DNA of 64,000 nucleotides from Burkholderia ambifaria AMMD (GCF_000203915.1 NC_008392.1:1217473-1281472); one strand, 5' to 3'; shown: positions 24,461 to 33,982, numbered from the stretch's first letter. Translations and numbers: made by a program. The notes: generated by a model not told the origin, from the letters alone.

Positions 24461-26236
24461 CTATTGCGCCCGCGTCATATCGGCTCGCGATGGCGCCACC
24501 GCGCCGACCGTAGCCGCATCCGCCGCCGGCCCGGTCGTCTGCCAGCCGCCGCCCAGCGCCTTGTACAGCGCGACGAGATCGGTCGTCGTCTGCAACGCCC
24601 CCTGCACCGCCTGCTGCCGCCCCTCCGACCATTGCCGCTCGGCGTCGAGCACGTCGAGGAACGGCGACAACCCCTTCCGGTAACGATCGCGCGCGAGTTC
24701 CAGCGCGCCCTGCTCGGCCTTGACCGCGTCGTCGAGCGCGGCCGCGCGCGCCTGGTCGGTGCGGTAGACGGCCAGCGCGTTGTCGACGTCGCGCAGCGCG
24801 ACGAGCACGGCCCGTCGATAGGCGAGCGCCGCTTCGGCCTGGCGCGCCTGCGATAGCCGCAGGTTCGATACGAGTTGCCCGCCCGAAAAAATCGGCAGCG
24901 ATACGGCCGGCCCGAACGAGTAGAACAGATGCGACCAGTGCGCGAGCTCGCGCACGTGCGCCGCGCGCAACCCGACCTGCCCGGTCAGCGAGATGTCCGG
25001 ATAGAACTGCGCGACCGCGACGCCGACATCGGCGGTCGCCGCATGCAGCTCGGCCTCCGCGCGGCGAATGTCGGGCCGCCGGCGCGCCAGCGTCGACGGC
25101 AGCCCCACCGGCACGGTGGGCGGCACGCCCGGCAACGCGCGCGGCGCGTCGAGCCAGTCGTCGAGCGCGCCCGGGGCCCCTCCGACCAAATACGCGAGGC
25201 CATTGCGCAGCAGCACGATCTGCTGGTCGAACTGCGGCAGCTGCGCACGAATCTGCGCGAGCCGCGCGTCGGCGCTGCGCACGTCGAGGTCGCTCGCGAG
25301 ACCGTGCGCGGCCTGCTCGCGCGTGAGATCCAGCAGGTCGCGCTGCGCGCGTTGCAGGTCGTCGGCCAGCGCGCGTTGCGCTTCGGCGCCGCGCAGTTGC
25401 AGATAGGTCTGCGCGACTTCGGCCTCCAGCGACAGCAGCGCATCGTCGCGGCTCGCGACCGCGGCGCTCGCCTGCGCGCCGGCCGATTCGACCGAGCGAC
25501 GCACGCGCCCGAACAGGTCGAGTTCCCACGATGCGTCGAACCCGGCCTGCCACACATTGACCGGCGCTTCGAGCGAATCGATCGCGGCGCGTGCGCCCTG
25601 CTGCACGCTCGCGCCGGTGCCCGGCCCGAAGCGGTCGAGCGGTGAACCGGGCGCGCCGAGACGATCGACGCGCTGGTCGATACCCTGTTCCTCGATGATG
25701 CCTTTCAGGCCCAACTGTTCGCGCTGATAGCTCGCGTTCGCCCGCACGTTCGGCAAGCCCTGCGCGGCGGCCGCGCGAACCTGCGCACGCGCCTGCGCGA
25801 TGCGCAGCACGGCCGCCTGCACGTCGAGGTTGTCGCGCGCGGCACGCTCGACGAGGCGATCGAGCAGCGGATCGCCGAACGCGCGCCACCAGCGCGGGGC
25901 GGGATCGGCGCCGGTCGTCGGCGACGATGGCGCGTGCGCGCCGGCGGCCGACGCGCGCGATGTACCCGATGTACCCGATGCGGCCGCCGCACCCGATGCA
26001 CCCGATGCGCCCGACACGCCCGATTCACCCGATGCCGGCGATGCGCCCGACGCCGGCGATCCCGCCGCAGCCGACGCCCGCAGGTCATGCCAGTTCGCCG
26101 GCACATCCGCCTGCGGCGGCTTGAAATCCGGCCCGACGGTACAGCCCGCGAGCGCCGCGCAGGCCGCCAGCATCGCGGCGAGGCCGAGCGGTTGCAGCGC
26201 ATGCCGGCGGCTGCCGCGCTGTCGATTCATCGTCAT
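24461..26236 (-). CDS. NodT-family outer-membrane efflux lipoprotein
   Basis: 591 aa. Signal peptide with lipobox LAGC (C32) and the family opening TVGPDFKPPQADVPANW. Two OEP repeats form the trimeric beta-barrel and alpha-tunnel; LDLFGRVRRSVE and the RRRPDIRRAEAELHAATADV segment are family hallmarks. An unusual ~60-residue Ala/Ser/Gly/Pro-rich linker (residues ~58-115) built from a 9-bp repeat lengthens it beyond the usual ~490 residues. ATG 26236 has GGAGG nine bases upstream and follows the MFS stop by 2 bp, so it is the third gene of the EmrAB-NodT operon. Confidence 0.93.
   Translation of the reverse strand: MTMNRQRGSRRHALQPLGLAAMLAACAALAGCTVGPDFKPPQADVPANWHDLRASAAAGSPASGASPASGESGVSGASGASGAAAASGTSGTSRASAAGAHAPSSPTTGADPAPRWWRAFGDPLLDRLVERAARDNLDVQAAVLRIAQARAQVRAAAAQGLPNVRANASYQREQLGLKGIIEEQGIDQRVDRLGAPGSPLDRFGPGTGASVQQGARAAIDSLEAPVNVWQAGFDASWELDLFGRVRRSVESAGAQASAAVASRDDALLSLEAEVAQTYLQLRGAEAQRALADDLQRAQRDLLDLTREQAAHGLASDLDVRSADARLAQIRAQLPQFDQQIVLLRNGLAYLVGGAPGALDDWLDAPRALPGVPPTVPVGLPSTLARRRPDIRRAEAELHAATADVGVAVAQFYPDISLTGQVGLRAAHVRELAHWSHLFYSFGPAVSLPIFSGGQLVSNLRLSQARQAEAALAYRRAVLVALRDVDNALAVYRTDQARAAALDDAVKAEQGALELARDRYRKGLSPFLDVLDAERQWSEGRQQAVQGALQTTTDLVALYKALGGGWQTTGPAADAATVGAVAPSRADMTRAQ
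25959..26063. repeat. degenerate 9-bp repeat inside the NodT gene
   Basis: Units such as CCCGATGCA, CCCGATGCG and CCCGATTCA recur in frame for about 100 bp, encoding a Ser-Gly-Ala-rich linker. Being a multiple of three, unit gain or loss would keep the frame. Confidence 0.8.
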
Positions 26237-26238
26237 CG

Positions 26239-27843
26239 TCAATGCCCTCCCGCGCCGCGTGCGGCCTTCACCGGCGAGAACAGGAACGTCAGCGGAATGC
26301 TGAACGCGCAGAACACCGCGAGGATCGCGAACACGTCGATATACGCGAGGATCGTCGCCTGCGAGATGAACGTCTCGTACAGCCGGCCGGTCGCGGTTTG
26401 CAGCGCGGCCGGCGGCGGCACGCCCGACAGCGCGCCGATCGCGCGCGCGTTCTCGTGCAGCGCGTCCTGAAAGTTCTGCGACAGCGGCGACATGTGCGTG
26501 GACAGGTGCGCCATGCGCGCCTGCGTCCGCTCGCGGATCAGCGCGGTCGACACCGAGATGCCGATCGAGCCCGCGACGTTGCGGAACATCGTGAACAGCG
26601 CGGAGGCGTCGTCGTTGAGCCGCTGCGGGACGGTCAGGTACGCGAGCGTCGTGATCGGCACGAACATGAAGCCGATCGCGAGCGACTGCGCGCAGCGGAT
26701 CATCACCAGGTGCCGGTAATCGATGTCCGGCACCAGCAGCCGCGAATAGACGAGTGCGACCGACAGCAGCACGAAACCGAAGCCGACCAGATAGCGCGTC
26801 TGCACGTGCGGCATCAGCCGGCTCACGAGCGGGATTTCCAGCGTGATGAGCAACGCGCCGGGCGACAGCACGAGGCCCGCGAGCGTCGCCGTATAGCCGA
26901 GGTGCTGCTGCGCGAGTTGCGGGACGATCACCGCGCTGCCGTACAGCACGGCCGCGAACGTCGCGATGGTCACGCAGCCGAGCGCGAAGTTGCGGTCGCG
27001 CAGGCACGACAGATCGACCACCGGCTTCTTCACACGCAGCAGCCACAGCGTCGCGCCGATCAGGCCGAGTGCCGACAGCACCGCAAAGACGCGGATGAAG
27101 TTCGATCCGAACCAGTCCTCGTCCTCGCCGCGATCGAGCATCACCTGCAGGCAGCCGAGCCCGATCGCGATCAGCCCGATGCCGATGTAGTCGACCGAGA
27201 TCCCGCGCTCGGCGCCGCGTCGCCACGGCGGATCCTCGACGAGCTGCATCACCGCGAGCACGGTCAGCGCGCCGATCGGCACGTTGAGCAGGAACACCCA
27301 GCGCCACGAGAAATGATCGGTGATCCAGCCGCCGAGCGTCGGCCCGAGCACCGGCGCGACGACGATCGCGATCGCCGAGATCGAGAACGCGCGGTTGCGC
27401 TGTTCGGGCGGAAACGTGTCGAGGATGATCGACTGCTGGTTCGGCTGCAGCCCGCCGCCGAAGAGGCCCTGCAGCACGCGGAACACGATCAGTTCGCCCA
27501 GGTTGGTCGCGACGCCGCACAGGAACGAGCACACGGTGAACGCGGCGATGCACAGCAGGAAGTAGCGCTTGCGGCCGAGCAGGCGCCCGAGGAAGCCGGA
27601 AATCGGCAGCACGATGCCGTTCGCGACGAGGTATGACGTGAGCGTCCAGGTCGCCTCGTCGTAGCTCGCCGACATCGTCCCGGCGATATGCGGCAGCGCG
27701 ACGTTGACGATCGTCGTGTCGAGCACCTCCATGAACGCGGCGAGCGTGACGACGATCGCGATGACCCACGGGTTCGCGGCGGGCCGCCACGCGCCGCCGG
27801 ACGAAGAGGCCCCGTTGGGCGGCCGGTCGGACGGCCGGTTCAT
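26239..27843 (-). CDS. DHA2-family MFS multidrug efflux pump (EmrB/QacA type)
   Basis: 534 aa with 14 predicted membrane helices. Motif D1 is LDTTIVNVALPHIAG, motif A GFLGRLLGRKRYF, and motif C VVAPVLGPTLGGWITDHFSWRW, all typical of DHA2 drug:H+ antiporters. It sits between an EmrA-like adaptor and a NodT channel, so it should export drugs or toxic compounds across both membranes. The substrate is unknown. The gap to the adaptor gene is 85 bp and the NodT gene starts 2 bp after its stop. Confidence 0.94.
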   Translation of the reverse strand: MNRPSDRPPNGASSSGGAWRPAANPWVIAIVVTLAAFMEVLDTTIVNVALPHIAGTMSASYDEATWTLTSYLVANGIVLPISGFLGRLLGRKRYFLLCIAAFTVCSFLCGVATNLGELIVFRVLQGLFGGGLQPNQQSIILDTFPPEQRNRAFSISAIAIVVAPVLGPTLGGWITDHFSWRWVFLLNVPIGALTVLAVMQLVEDPPWRRGAERGISVDYIGIGLIAIGLGCLQVMLDRGEDEDWFGSNFIRVFAVLSALGLIGATLWLLRVKKPVVDLSCLRDRNFALGCVTIATFAAVLYGSAVIVPQLAQQHLGYTATLAGLVLSPGALLITLEIPLVSRLMPHVQTRYLVGFGFVLLSVALVYSRLLVPDIDYRHLVMIRCAQSLAIGFMFVPITTLAYLTVPQRLNDDASALFTMFRNVAGSIGISVSTALIRERTQARMAHLSTHMSPLSQNFQDALHENARAIGALSGVPPPAALQTATGRLYETFISQATILAYIDVFAILAVFCAFSIPLTFLFSPVKAARGAGGH

Positions 27844-27928
27844 CGACGGGCCCCCGTCAACATGGCGGACGTGCGGATGTCGGGCATCGGATCGCTCCGG
27901 TGAAAGCGGGCCGCCGCGCGGCGGCCGG

Positions 27929-29311
27929 TCATTTCAGGTGCACGGTCGGTTCGGCCGACAGGCCGAGACCGAGCGGCGGATTGTTCGGCAGCGGACCGTC
28001 GAGCACGATCTTCACGGGCACGCGCTGCACGATCTTCACGAAGTTGCCGGTCGCGTTCTCGGCCGGAAACGCGGAGAAGCGCGCGCCGCTGCCGAGCTGG
28101 ATGCTGTCGACGTGACCGTGCAGATCGAGATCGGGATACGCGTCGACCGACACGTCGACGCGATCGCCGATGCGCATCCGCTCCAGTTGGGATTCCTTGA
28201 AGTTCGCAGTGATCCATACGCGCGGCGTGACGACCGAGAAGACCGACGCGCCGGCTTGCAGGTACGAGCCGAGTTGAACGTTCCTGCGCGTGACCCAGCC
28301 GTCGGACGGTGCGCGCACTTCGCAGTACGACAGGTTGAGGTTCGCCGTATCGAGTTGCGCACGTGCCGCCAGTACCTGCTGGCGACGCTCCTCGACGGCC
28401 GTTTCGGCCTGGCGGATCTGCTGCGGCACGAGGCTCGCGGTGCGCGCCTGGGCTTGCGCCATCGCGACGTTCGCATCGGCGCTCGCCCGCTGCGCGTCGG
28501 CCGCGTCGATCGCCTGCTGCGAGGTTGCGCGCGCATCGACCGCACGCTGCCGCTCCTGCGCGGCGAGCGCCTGCCGGTACGCGGCTTCCGCCGATTCGAT
28601 CTGGGCACGCGCCTGCTTGTACTGGGCCGGGAATTGCACGTGCGCGATGTCGAGCTGCACGCGCGACGCATCGAGCTGCGCCTGCGCGAGGCCGAGTTGC
28701 GCGCGCGCCGCGTCGACCTGCGCACGGTAGTCGCGCGGATCGATCTCGACCAGCACGTCGCCGCGGTGCACGTAGGTGTTGTCGTCGACGGCGAGCCGTG
28801 TCACGTAGCCGGAGACATGCGGCGCAACGGCCACCGCGTTGCCGTCCGTGTATGCATCGTCGGTGCTTTCCTGATTGCGCGTCGCGAGCCACCACACGAG
28901 CCCCGCGATCACCAGCACGACCGCCACCGCGCCGAGGATGATCAACGGCTTCTTGCCCGGTCGCTTGCGTTCGCCTTCACCTGCGCCGTTGCCGCCGTCG
29001 CCATCGCCGCCGGTGCGGCCGCCGCGATCGTCGTGCGGATGGCCGTCGCCCCCGCCGCCGCCCGGCGCATCGGTGTCGCGTTCGTCGTGGCGGCCGGCTC
29101 CGGTGCGCCCGCCGTGGCCGCTGTCGGCGTTGCCGTCGCCGGCGCGGGTGATGGTGGGCGGTGCAAGCTCCGTAGATGCTGCGGCCGCGTATGGGAGCGG
29201 AATAGCTACCGGCAGCGCCCACGCACCGCGTCGTCCCGGCGTGAACGCGCGGCGCAGCACGACGCGGAATCGCTCATGAATGGACAACGGGAACAGGGTC
29301 GCATCGGGCAT
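27929..29311 (-). CDS. EmrA/HlyD-family membrane fusion protein
   Basis: 460 aa from ATG 29311 (GGAG nine bases upstream). The first ~130 residues are cytoplasmic and unusually long, including a Gly/Asp/His/Arg-rich linker (GDGHPHDDRGGRTGGDGDGG region). One membrane helix follows (LIILGAVAVVLVIAGLVWWL), then the biotinyl-lipoyl halves (STDDAYTDGNAVAVAPHVSG, SYCEVRAPSDGWVTRRN), a coiled-coil hairpin and a beta-barrel. It is the first gene of the adaptor-MFS-NodT operon and links the pump to the outer-membrane channel. Confidence 0.93.
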   Translation of the reverse strand: MPDATLFPLSIHERFRVVLRRAFTPGRRGAWALPVAIPLPYAAAASTELAPPTITRAGDGNADSGHGGRTGAGRHDERDTDAPGGGGGDGHPHDDRGGRTGGDGDGGNGAGEGERKRPGKKPLIILGAVAVVLVIAGLVWWLATRNQESTDDAYTDGNAVAVAPHVSGYVTRLAVDDNTYVHRGDVLVEIDPRDYRAQVDAARAQLGLAQAQLDASRVQLDIAHVQFPAQYKQARAQIESAEAAYRQALAAQERQRAVDARATSQQAIDAADAQRASADANVAMAQAQARTASLVPQQIRQAETAVEERRQQVLAARAQLDTANLNLSYCEVRAPSDGWVTRRNVQLGSYLQAGASVFSVVTPRVWITANFKESQLERMRIGDRVDVSVDAYPDLDLHGHVDSIQLGSGARFSAFPAENATGNFVKIVQRVPVKIVLDGPLPNNPPLGLGLSAEPTVHLK

Positions 29312-29612
29312 GAAAGATCGCTCCAGGGCGGTGGCCGCGGGCGGCATTGCCCGCGCCGGCCTTCAAGCGCGCGGGCAAGCAAGCGGCGCACCCGGCCGGC
29401 GCGCGGACGGGGCAGCACGCGCTGAACTACGCTGCGCCGCGCCTCGTACGGGCCGGCGACCGATGTCGGGTGTCGGCCTGCGGAACAAATGACAACGCAT
29501 TGAAAAATCGCAGGCGGCCCGCGGCCGGCTGCATATCGTCTTGAAGCGCGGCTCGCGTATCCGCGCCTGTTCCGAACTCACATGCGCAGTGCGCCGCACG
29601 AATGCGCCACCG
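29312..29612. other. intergenic region upstream of the EmrAB-NodT operon
   Basis: 300 bp that should hold the efflux promoter. No regulator gene adjoins it and I could not identify a clear operator. The portion 29480-29560 is the least GC-rich. Confidence 0.3.
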
Positions 29613-30098
29613 TCACGCGTCGGTCTGCCTCTCGCTGACCGGCGGGATCGCAGGGTTCGGAGCCTCGCGCGCGAGCCCCTGCGCGAACACCTTCAACCCT
29701 TCGAGCAACGGCGTCAGCGCGTCCCACAGCGCTTCGTCGTGCAGCAATCGGTATGCGCCGCGCACGCCGGGCGCGACGTGTTCGTGCTCATCCGGCTTCC
29801 ACGCGCCGATGTGATGCAGCGCATCGGCCGCCGCGAACGCGGCCTTGCCGAACTGCTCCGGCGGAATGCGCGACAGCGCCATCACGAGTGCGGCAAGATT
29901 TTGCACACCGGTTTGCATGCCGGGCTTGTCCAGCGCACCGACGAACGTCTCGGCCATCTGCGCGTTCGCGCTGACGACCTCGTTCGCGAAGCGCAGGAAG
30001 CCGTGCCGGTGCAGGCTGCCGAGCAGGCTTTCGAGCGCGTTGTGCGCATCGGGTTCGGGTGCGGGAGGCGGCGTGCCGGGGGATGGGCGATCGGTCAT
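29613..30098 (-). CDS. DUF1641 family protein
   Basis: 161 aa. Pro-rich N-terminus, then the DUF1641 helical core: LLGSLHRHGFLRFANEVV, a Gln/Asn-containing middle helix, and LLHDEALWDALTPLLEGLKV near the C-terminus. Family members often accompany formate dehydrogenase or sulfur-oxidation genes; none occurs here. Function unknown. Confidence 0.8.
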   Translation of the reverse strand: MTDRPSPGTPPPAPEPDAHNALESLLGSLHRHGFLRFANEVVSANAQMAETFVGALDKPGMQTGVQNLAALVMALSRIPPEQFGKAAFAAADALHHIGAWKPDEHEHVAPGVRGAYRLLHDEALWDALTPLLEGLKVFAQGLAREAPNPAIPPVSERQTDA

Positions 30099-30211
30099 CA
30101 GCTGTTCTCCGGATGGGGCGCCGCACAGCCGCCGTGGCGGCAGCCGCGCGTGCGCCGGATTCGTGTCGTGCTTCGTTCACCGCGCCCGCCGGCGCGCGGC
30201 CGATGCCGCCG

Positions 30212-30694
30212 TCAGTGCACGGGGCCGCCGGGCGGCGCCTTGTATTCGCTGCGTGCGCCCATCGCGTCCTCGACGGCCTTCACGCCATGCACCGCGGCGA
30301 TGCCGTCGACGATGGCATGCCGTTCCGCTTCCTCCACCTGCCCGCTCAAGCGCACATGCCCGTGCGAAACGCTCACGTCGACGTCGCGCGCGCGGCCGAC
30401 CAGATGGCCCAGCGCGGCGCGTACGCGTTCGGCGAGCACCACGTCGTCCGCATCGCCCGAGAGCCAGTCGGCGCGCAGCCCGGCGATCGCGCCGCGCGCG
30501 CGGTCAGCCGCCCGCTTCGCCTGCGTGTTCGCATAGTCGAGCACACCGTGCCGGCTCGCCGCCGCCTTGTCGCGCACGTAGGCGCGCCGCCGCCGGCCCG
30601 AGGCCGGATCGAGGAAGTACATCGCCGCCGCGCCGCACGCCACGGCCACCGCTAGATTCAACAACGGATTGTTCGAACGCGTTCTGGAAGTCAT
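30212..30694 (-). CDS. BON-domain membrane-anchored stress protein
   Basis: 160 aa. One N-terminal hydrophobic segment (LLNLAVAVACGAAAMYFLDP) followed by GRRRRAYVRDK, the motif of YtxH/DUF-type envelope proteins, then a BON domain (~85-150) with VDVSVSHGHVRLSGQVEEA. BON domains bind phospholipid or join envelope proteins. ATG 30694 is chosen. Likely an envelope-stress protein, but no partner gene adjoins it. Confidence 0.82.
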   Translation of the reverse strand: MTSRTRSNNPLLNLAVAVACGAAAMYFLDPASGRRRRAYVRDKAAASRHGVLDYANTQAKRAADRARGAIAGLRADWLSGDADDVVLAERVRAALGHLVGRARDVDVSVSHGHVRLSGQVEEAERHAIVDGIAAVHGVKAVEDAMGARSEYKAPPGGPVH

Positions 30695-30912
30695 GGGAAT
30701 CACCGTAGTCGATACCCGGTACCGCCGGGCTTCGTCATCACGAGACAGCATGTGCCGTGCCTCGTACGGGCGCGTCGGTCCCCAACCGAAGCGCAAGACC
30801 GCGGGCCGCTTCACGCCGCATCGGGGTCGGCCGAAATGACAAGCCGTTGAAAAATCGTCGGGCGGACCCGGACTCGCCCTGCGCAACAGTGCGTGCGGCG
30901 AGCCACCGCCGC

Positions 30913-31653
30913 TCACCGTGGCGCATGCGTATCCTCGTCGTCGGGGAAAAAGCGGATGTCCGTTAGTTGCGCAATGCCGTCGAGGTCCGGGAAGATCGTG
31001 CCGATGCTGACGCCGACGCCGGCCAGTTCGCGGCGGATCGCGCCGAAGCGCTCGCCCGGCACGACGATGCGGACAAGGCGCCCGGCCAGGTCCGGATCCT
31101 CGTCGAGCGGCGCGAAACCCTGCGCGTCGGCGTCGTAGCGGTGGATCGTGAACCAGCCGTCCTGCGCGGTAATTCTCGGCATCACGTGTCGCGGCCGGAA
31201 CACCTTGGTGCGCGTCACCTGCAACGGCGCGTGGCGCTCGGCCGCGGTCGCGATGTCCTCGGCATCGTGCGACAGGCACCACACCGCGCCGTCGGCCCCG
31301 ATACCGTTCGCGCTCCTGACCGCGAACCACAGCGCGGCCAGCGCATTGCCGGACCAGTCCAGCAGCCGCGTGCGCATCCCATGCTGCTGCGCGAGCGCGA
31401 GCCAGTCGCACGCATCGAGGTTCGGGGCCGGATCGAGATGCGGCAGCGCGCGCCGCGTGAATTCGTCGAGCATTTGCGCTTCCACGTCCGGCGACGCGCG
31501 CTGACGCGCGATGCTCGGCACGAGCGGCCAGCCGGCGTTGCACTGCCCGCGAAACAGCCGCGAGGCCGTGGTAGCGTGCGCCGCGCCGATCGCGGCCATA
31601 TAGTCGGCGACACTGTCGATCGTGTGGTCCATCACGCGTCGTTCACGTCCCAT
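30913..31653 (-). CDS. FRG-domain protein
   Basis: 246 aa. The FRG domain is recognised by LFRGQCNAGWPLVPSIAR near the N-terminus and LAQQHGMRTRLLDWSGNALA in the middle (the family consensus is F-R-G and a QHHG-PTRLLDWT element). FRG proteins are poorly understood, and some sit in defence or toxin contexts. ATG 31653 has AGGG eight bases upstream; a GTG at 31662 is in frame. It stands alone between a BON protein and a DUF305 protein. Confidence 0.82.
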   Translation of the reverse strand: MGRERRVMDHTIDSVADYMAAIGAAHATTASRLFRGQCNAGWPLVPSIARQRASPDVEAQMLDEFTRRALPHLDPAPNLDACDWLALAQQHGMRTRLLDWSGNALAALWFAVRSANGIGADGAVWCLSHDAEDIATAAERHAPLQVTRTKVFRPRHVMPRITAQDGWFTIHRYDADAQGFAPLDEDPDLAGRLVRIVVPGERFGAIRRELAGVGVSIGTIFPDLDGIAQLTDIRFFPDDEDTHAPR

Positions 31654-31860
31654 GCTGCACACCCTTGCACACCGTCATCGTTCGGGTTCGCAGCCGATAT
31701 CGCCACGAACCTTGCCGCGAAACACCCGGTACGACCGCCACCCGCACAGCGGCAGCGCGGGCAGCATGACAGCGCTGCCGGTCGTCCGGAACGCCTGCGA
31801 TCTCCGCGCGGACGCCGCCGATCACGGCGTGCGCGGCCGCGTCTGCATCGCAGCCGGCGC

Positions 31861-32253
31861 TCACGGCGCCGCGCCGTGCTCCTTCTGCCAGCGCTCCATC
31901 AGCGCGATCTCGTCGCGCTGCGCGGCGATGATGCGGCGCGCGAGCTTGCGCAGCGTCGGATCCTTGCCGTGTTTCAGTTCGACCTGCGCCATGTCGATCG
32001 CGCCCTGGTGGTGCGGCGTCATGTGCGCGACGAAATCGCGATCGGCGTCACCGGTGTACGGTGCGCTTTCCATCGCTTCCATCATCCGGTGGTCCGCGCG
32101 CTTGTACGCTTGAGTCGGCGTGTCGGCAACGGCCGCGGGCGCCGGCGGGCGCAACTGGCCCCACGCCGGCAGCGCGGCAACGGCCGCGACCAGCAGCGCG
32201 CAGGCCGCGCCGTGCCGGGGTTTGCGCATCGGGCGGCGAGTGAACGGATCCAT
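31861..32253 (-). CDS. DUF305 (CopM-like) secreted protein
   Basis: 130 aa. Signal peptide of hydrophobic core AALLVAAVAALPAWG after a basic start, then a helical DUF305 domain with HMTPHHQGAIDMAQ, the Met/His-rich motif thought to bind copper or another metal, and a terminal helix RDEIALMERWQ. GAGGAG precedes ATG 32253. It is the last gene downstream of the GMC oxidoreductase (59 bp gap). Confidence 0.88.
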   Translation of the reverse strand: MDPFTRRPMRKPRHGAACALLVAAVAALPAWGQLRPPAPAAVADTPTQAYKRADHRMMEAMESAPYTGDADRDFVAHMTPHHQGAIDMAQVELKHGKDPTLRKLARRIIAAQRDEIALMERWQKEHGAAP

Positions 32254-32311
32254 GTCGTGACTCCTCGAAAGTTGAACGGCAGATGCACGCCGCGCGGCGG
32301 ACGGAGACCGC

Positions 32312-33982
32312 CTACCGCCACCGTGCGCGCGCATGTGCGTCGCCGCGCGCGACGAGCGCGCGAATGCGATCGGCGGTGCGGCACGCGATCGCCTGGATCG
32401 TCAGCGACGGGTTCACGCCGCCGACGGTCCGAAACACCGAGCCGTCGCAGACCCACAGGTTCGGGATGTCCCAGCTGCGACAGTCGCCGTCGACGACGCT
32501 CGTCGCCGGGTCGTCGCCCATCCGCACGGTGCCCGCGAGATGGCAGGTGTCGTCGTCTTCATGCCAGATGTCACGCGCGCCGGCGGCTTCGAGCGAACGC
32601 GCCATCTGCGCGGACGCATGACGTATCATCCGGCGGTCGTTGTCGTCGTACGAATAGGTGACGCGTGCGATCGGCAGCCCGAACGCGTCGCGCTCATCGG
32701 CGAGCGTGACACGGTTGCCGGCGCGCGGCAGCGTCTCGCCGACGATCTTCAGGCCGGCCTGGAAGTTGTAGCGCGCCATCTCGCGCTTCAGCGCGTCGCC
32801 CCACAGCCCGCGCCCGGCGAGCTTCCGCGCCCATTCGATCGGCAGCGGCCCCTGACTCATCCAGCAGTAGCCGCCGAAGAAGTCCTTGCCTTCGTCCACG
32901 TAGTTCCAGTGCTCGGTGAGCGACAGCGACGGCGGCCCCTTGTACCAGCGCACCTCGTCGTCCATCGTCCCCCACGACGCCTGGTTCAGTTGCGCCATCA
33001 GGTAGCGGCCGACGAGGCCCGAGCTGTTCGCGAGCCCCTGCGGATGGCGTCCGTTCGCGGACAGCAGCAGCAAGCGCGGCGTCTCGATCGCGTAGCCGGC
33101 GACGACGACGTTGCGCGCGCGCTGGAAACGCGTGCGGCCGTCGCGCTGATAGTGCACACCCGTCACGCGATCGCCCGCGGCCTCGATCCGCAGCGCCATC
33201 GCGAGATCGCGCACTTCGGCGCCGGCCGCGACCGCGCGTGGAATCCACGTGACGAGTGCGCTCTGCTTCGCATTGGTCGCGCAGCCGCTGATGCAGAAGC
33301 CGCGATACACGCACGGATGCGCACGACCGCGCGGCGCGGACAGCGTCGCGAGCGGCGTAGGCGTCCAGTCGATGCCGAGCGCGTCGGCGCCGCGCGCGAG
33401 CACGAGCGCGGCCGCGTTCAGCTCATGTGCGCGGTACGGATAGCGCGGGCGCGGCGGCCCCCACGGGTAGCTCACCGGCCCGCTGATCTTCAGCGCCTGC
33501 TCGACCTCGCGGTAGTAGCGCCACATCTCGCGCCAGTCGAGCGGCCAGTCGACGCCGTAGCCCAGCGCCGTGCGCGAGCGGAACCACTCGGGCCGAAAGC
33601 GCAGCGATACCATCGCGAAATGCACGGTGCTGCCGCCGACCGCGCGGCCGCTGTTGTTGTTGCCGAGCGTCAGCGGATCGGCGCCGTCGCAGATCCGCTC
33701 GTCGGTCCAGAACAGCTTGTGCTGGTGCGACTCGTCGGACGCGAATTCCTCGAGCGGCCGCCACCATGCGCCCGCGTCGAGCGCGACGACCGAGAAGCCG
33801 TGCTCGGCGAGCCGGCACGCGAGCGTGCCACCGCCGGCGCCGGTGCCGACGATCACGAAGTCGACCGGATCGTCGTCGCGAAACATCCGCATCGGCGACC
33901 ACCCGCCGACGCGCAGCGGATCGGGCGCGCGGCCATCGCGGCCACGCGGCCTCGCGGCGGACAACGCGTCGTCAGCGGCCAT
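32312..33982 (-). CDS. GMC-family FAD oxidoreductase (gluconate dehydrogenase-like)
   Basis: 556 aa. FAD-binding dinucleotide fold DFVIVGTGAGGGTLACRLAE and a second FAD motif in RNVVVAGYAIETPRLLLLS. SGRAVGGSTVHFAM is the GMC signature. The C-terminal active site is in HLAGTVRMG...VDGDCRSW and NPSLTIQAIACRTADRI, as in FAD-dependent sugar and sugar-acid dehydrogenases. No signal or TAT peptide is visible, unlike classic gluconate 2-dehydrogenase systems. It overlaps the subunit-3-like gene by 11 bp. A sugar, sugar-acid or alcohol substrate is inferred. Confidence 0.9.
   Translation of the reverse strand: MAADDALSAARPRGRDGRAPDPLRVGGWSPMRMFRDDDPVDFVIVGTGAGGGTLACRLAEHGFSVVALDAGAWWRPLEEFASDESHQHKLFWTDERICDGADPLTLGNNNSGRAVGGSTVHFAMVSLRFRPEWFRSRTALGYGVDWPLDWREMWRYYREVEQALKISGPVSYPWGPPRPRYPYRAHELNAAALVLARGADALGIDWTPTPLATLSAPRGRAHPCVYRGFCISGCATNAKQSALVTWIPRAVAAGAEVRDLAMALRIEAAGDRVTGVHYQRDGRTRFQRARNVVVAGYAIETPRLLLLSANGRHPQGLANSSGLVGRYLMAQLNQASWGTMDDEVRWYKGPPSLSLTEHWNYVDEGKDFFGGYCWMSQGPLPIEWARKLAGRGLWGDALKREMARYNFQAGLKIVGETLPRAGNRVTLADERDAFGLPIARVTYSYDDNDRRMIRHASAQMARSLEAAGARDIWHEDDDTCHLAGTVRMGDDPATSVVDGDCRSWDIPNLWVCDGSVFRTVGGVNPSLTIQAIACRTADRIRALVARGDAHARARWR

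Noticed and set aside
26242..27636. 464-codon plus-strand frame opposite the MFS pump
   Set aside because: Shadow frame rich in Arg, Asp, Glu and His with no domain; the MFS gene is complete.
24461..27790. A single 1109-codon frame that would fuse upstream sequence to the NodT protein
   Set aside because: The first ~500 codons are the out-of-frame MFS gene. The NodT gene has its own ribosome site, lipobox and ATG at 26236.
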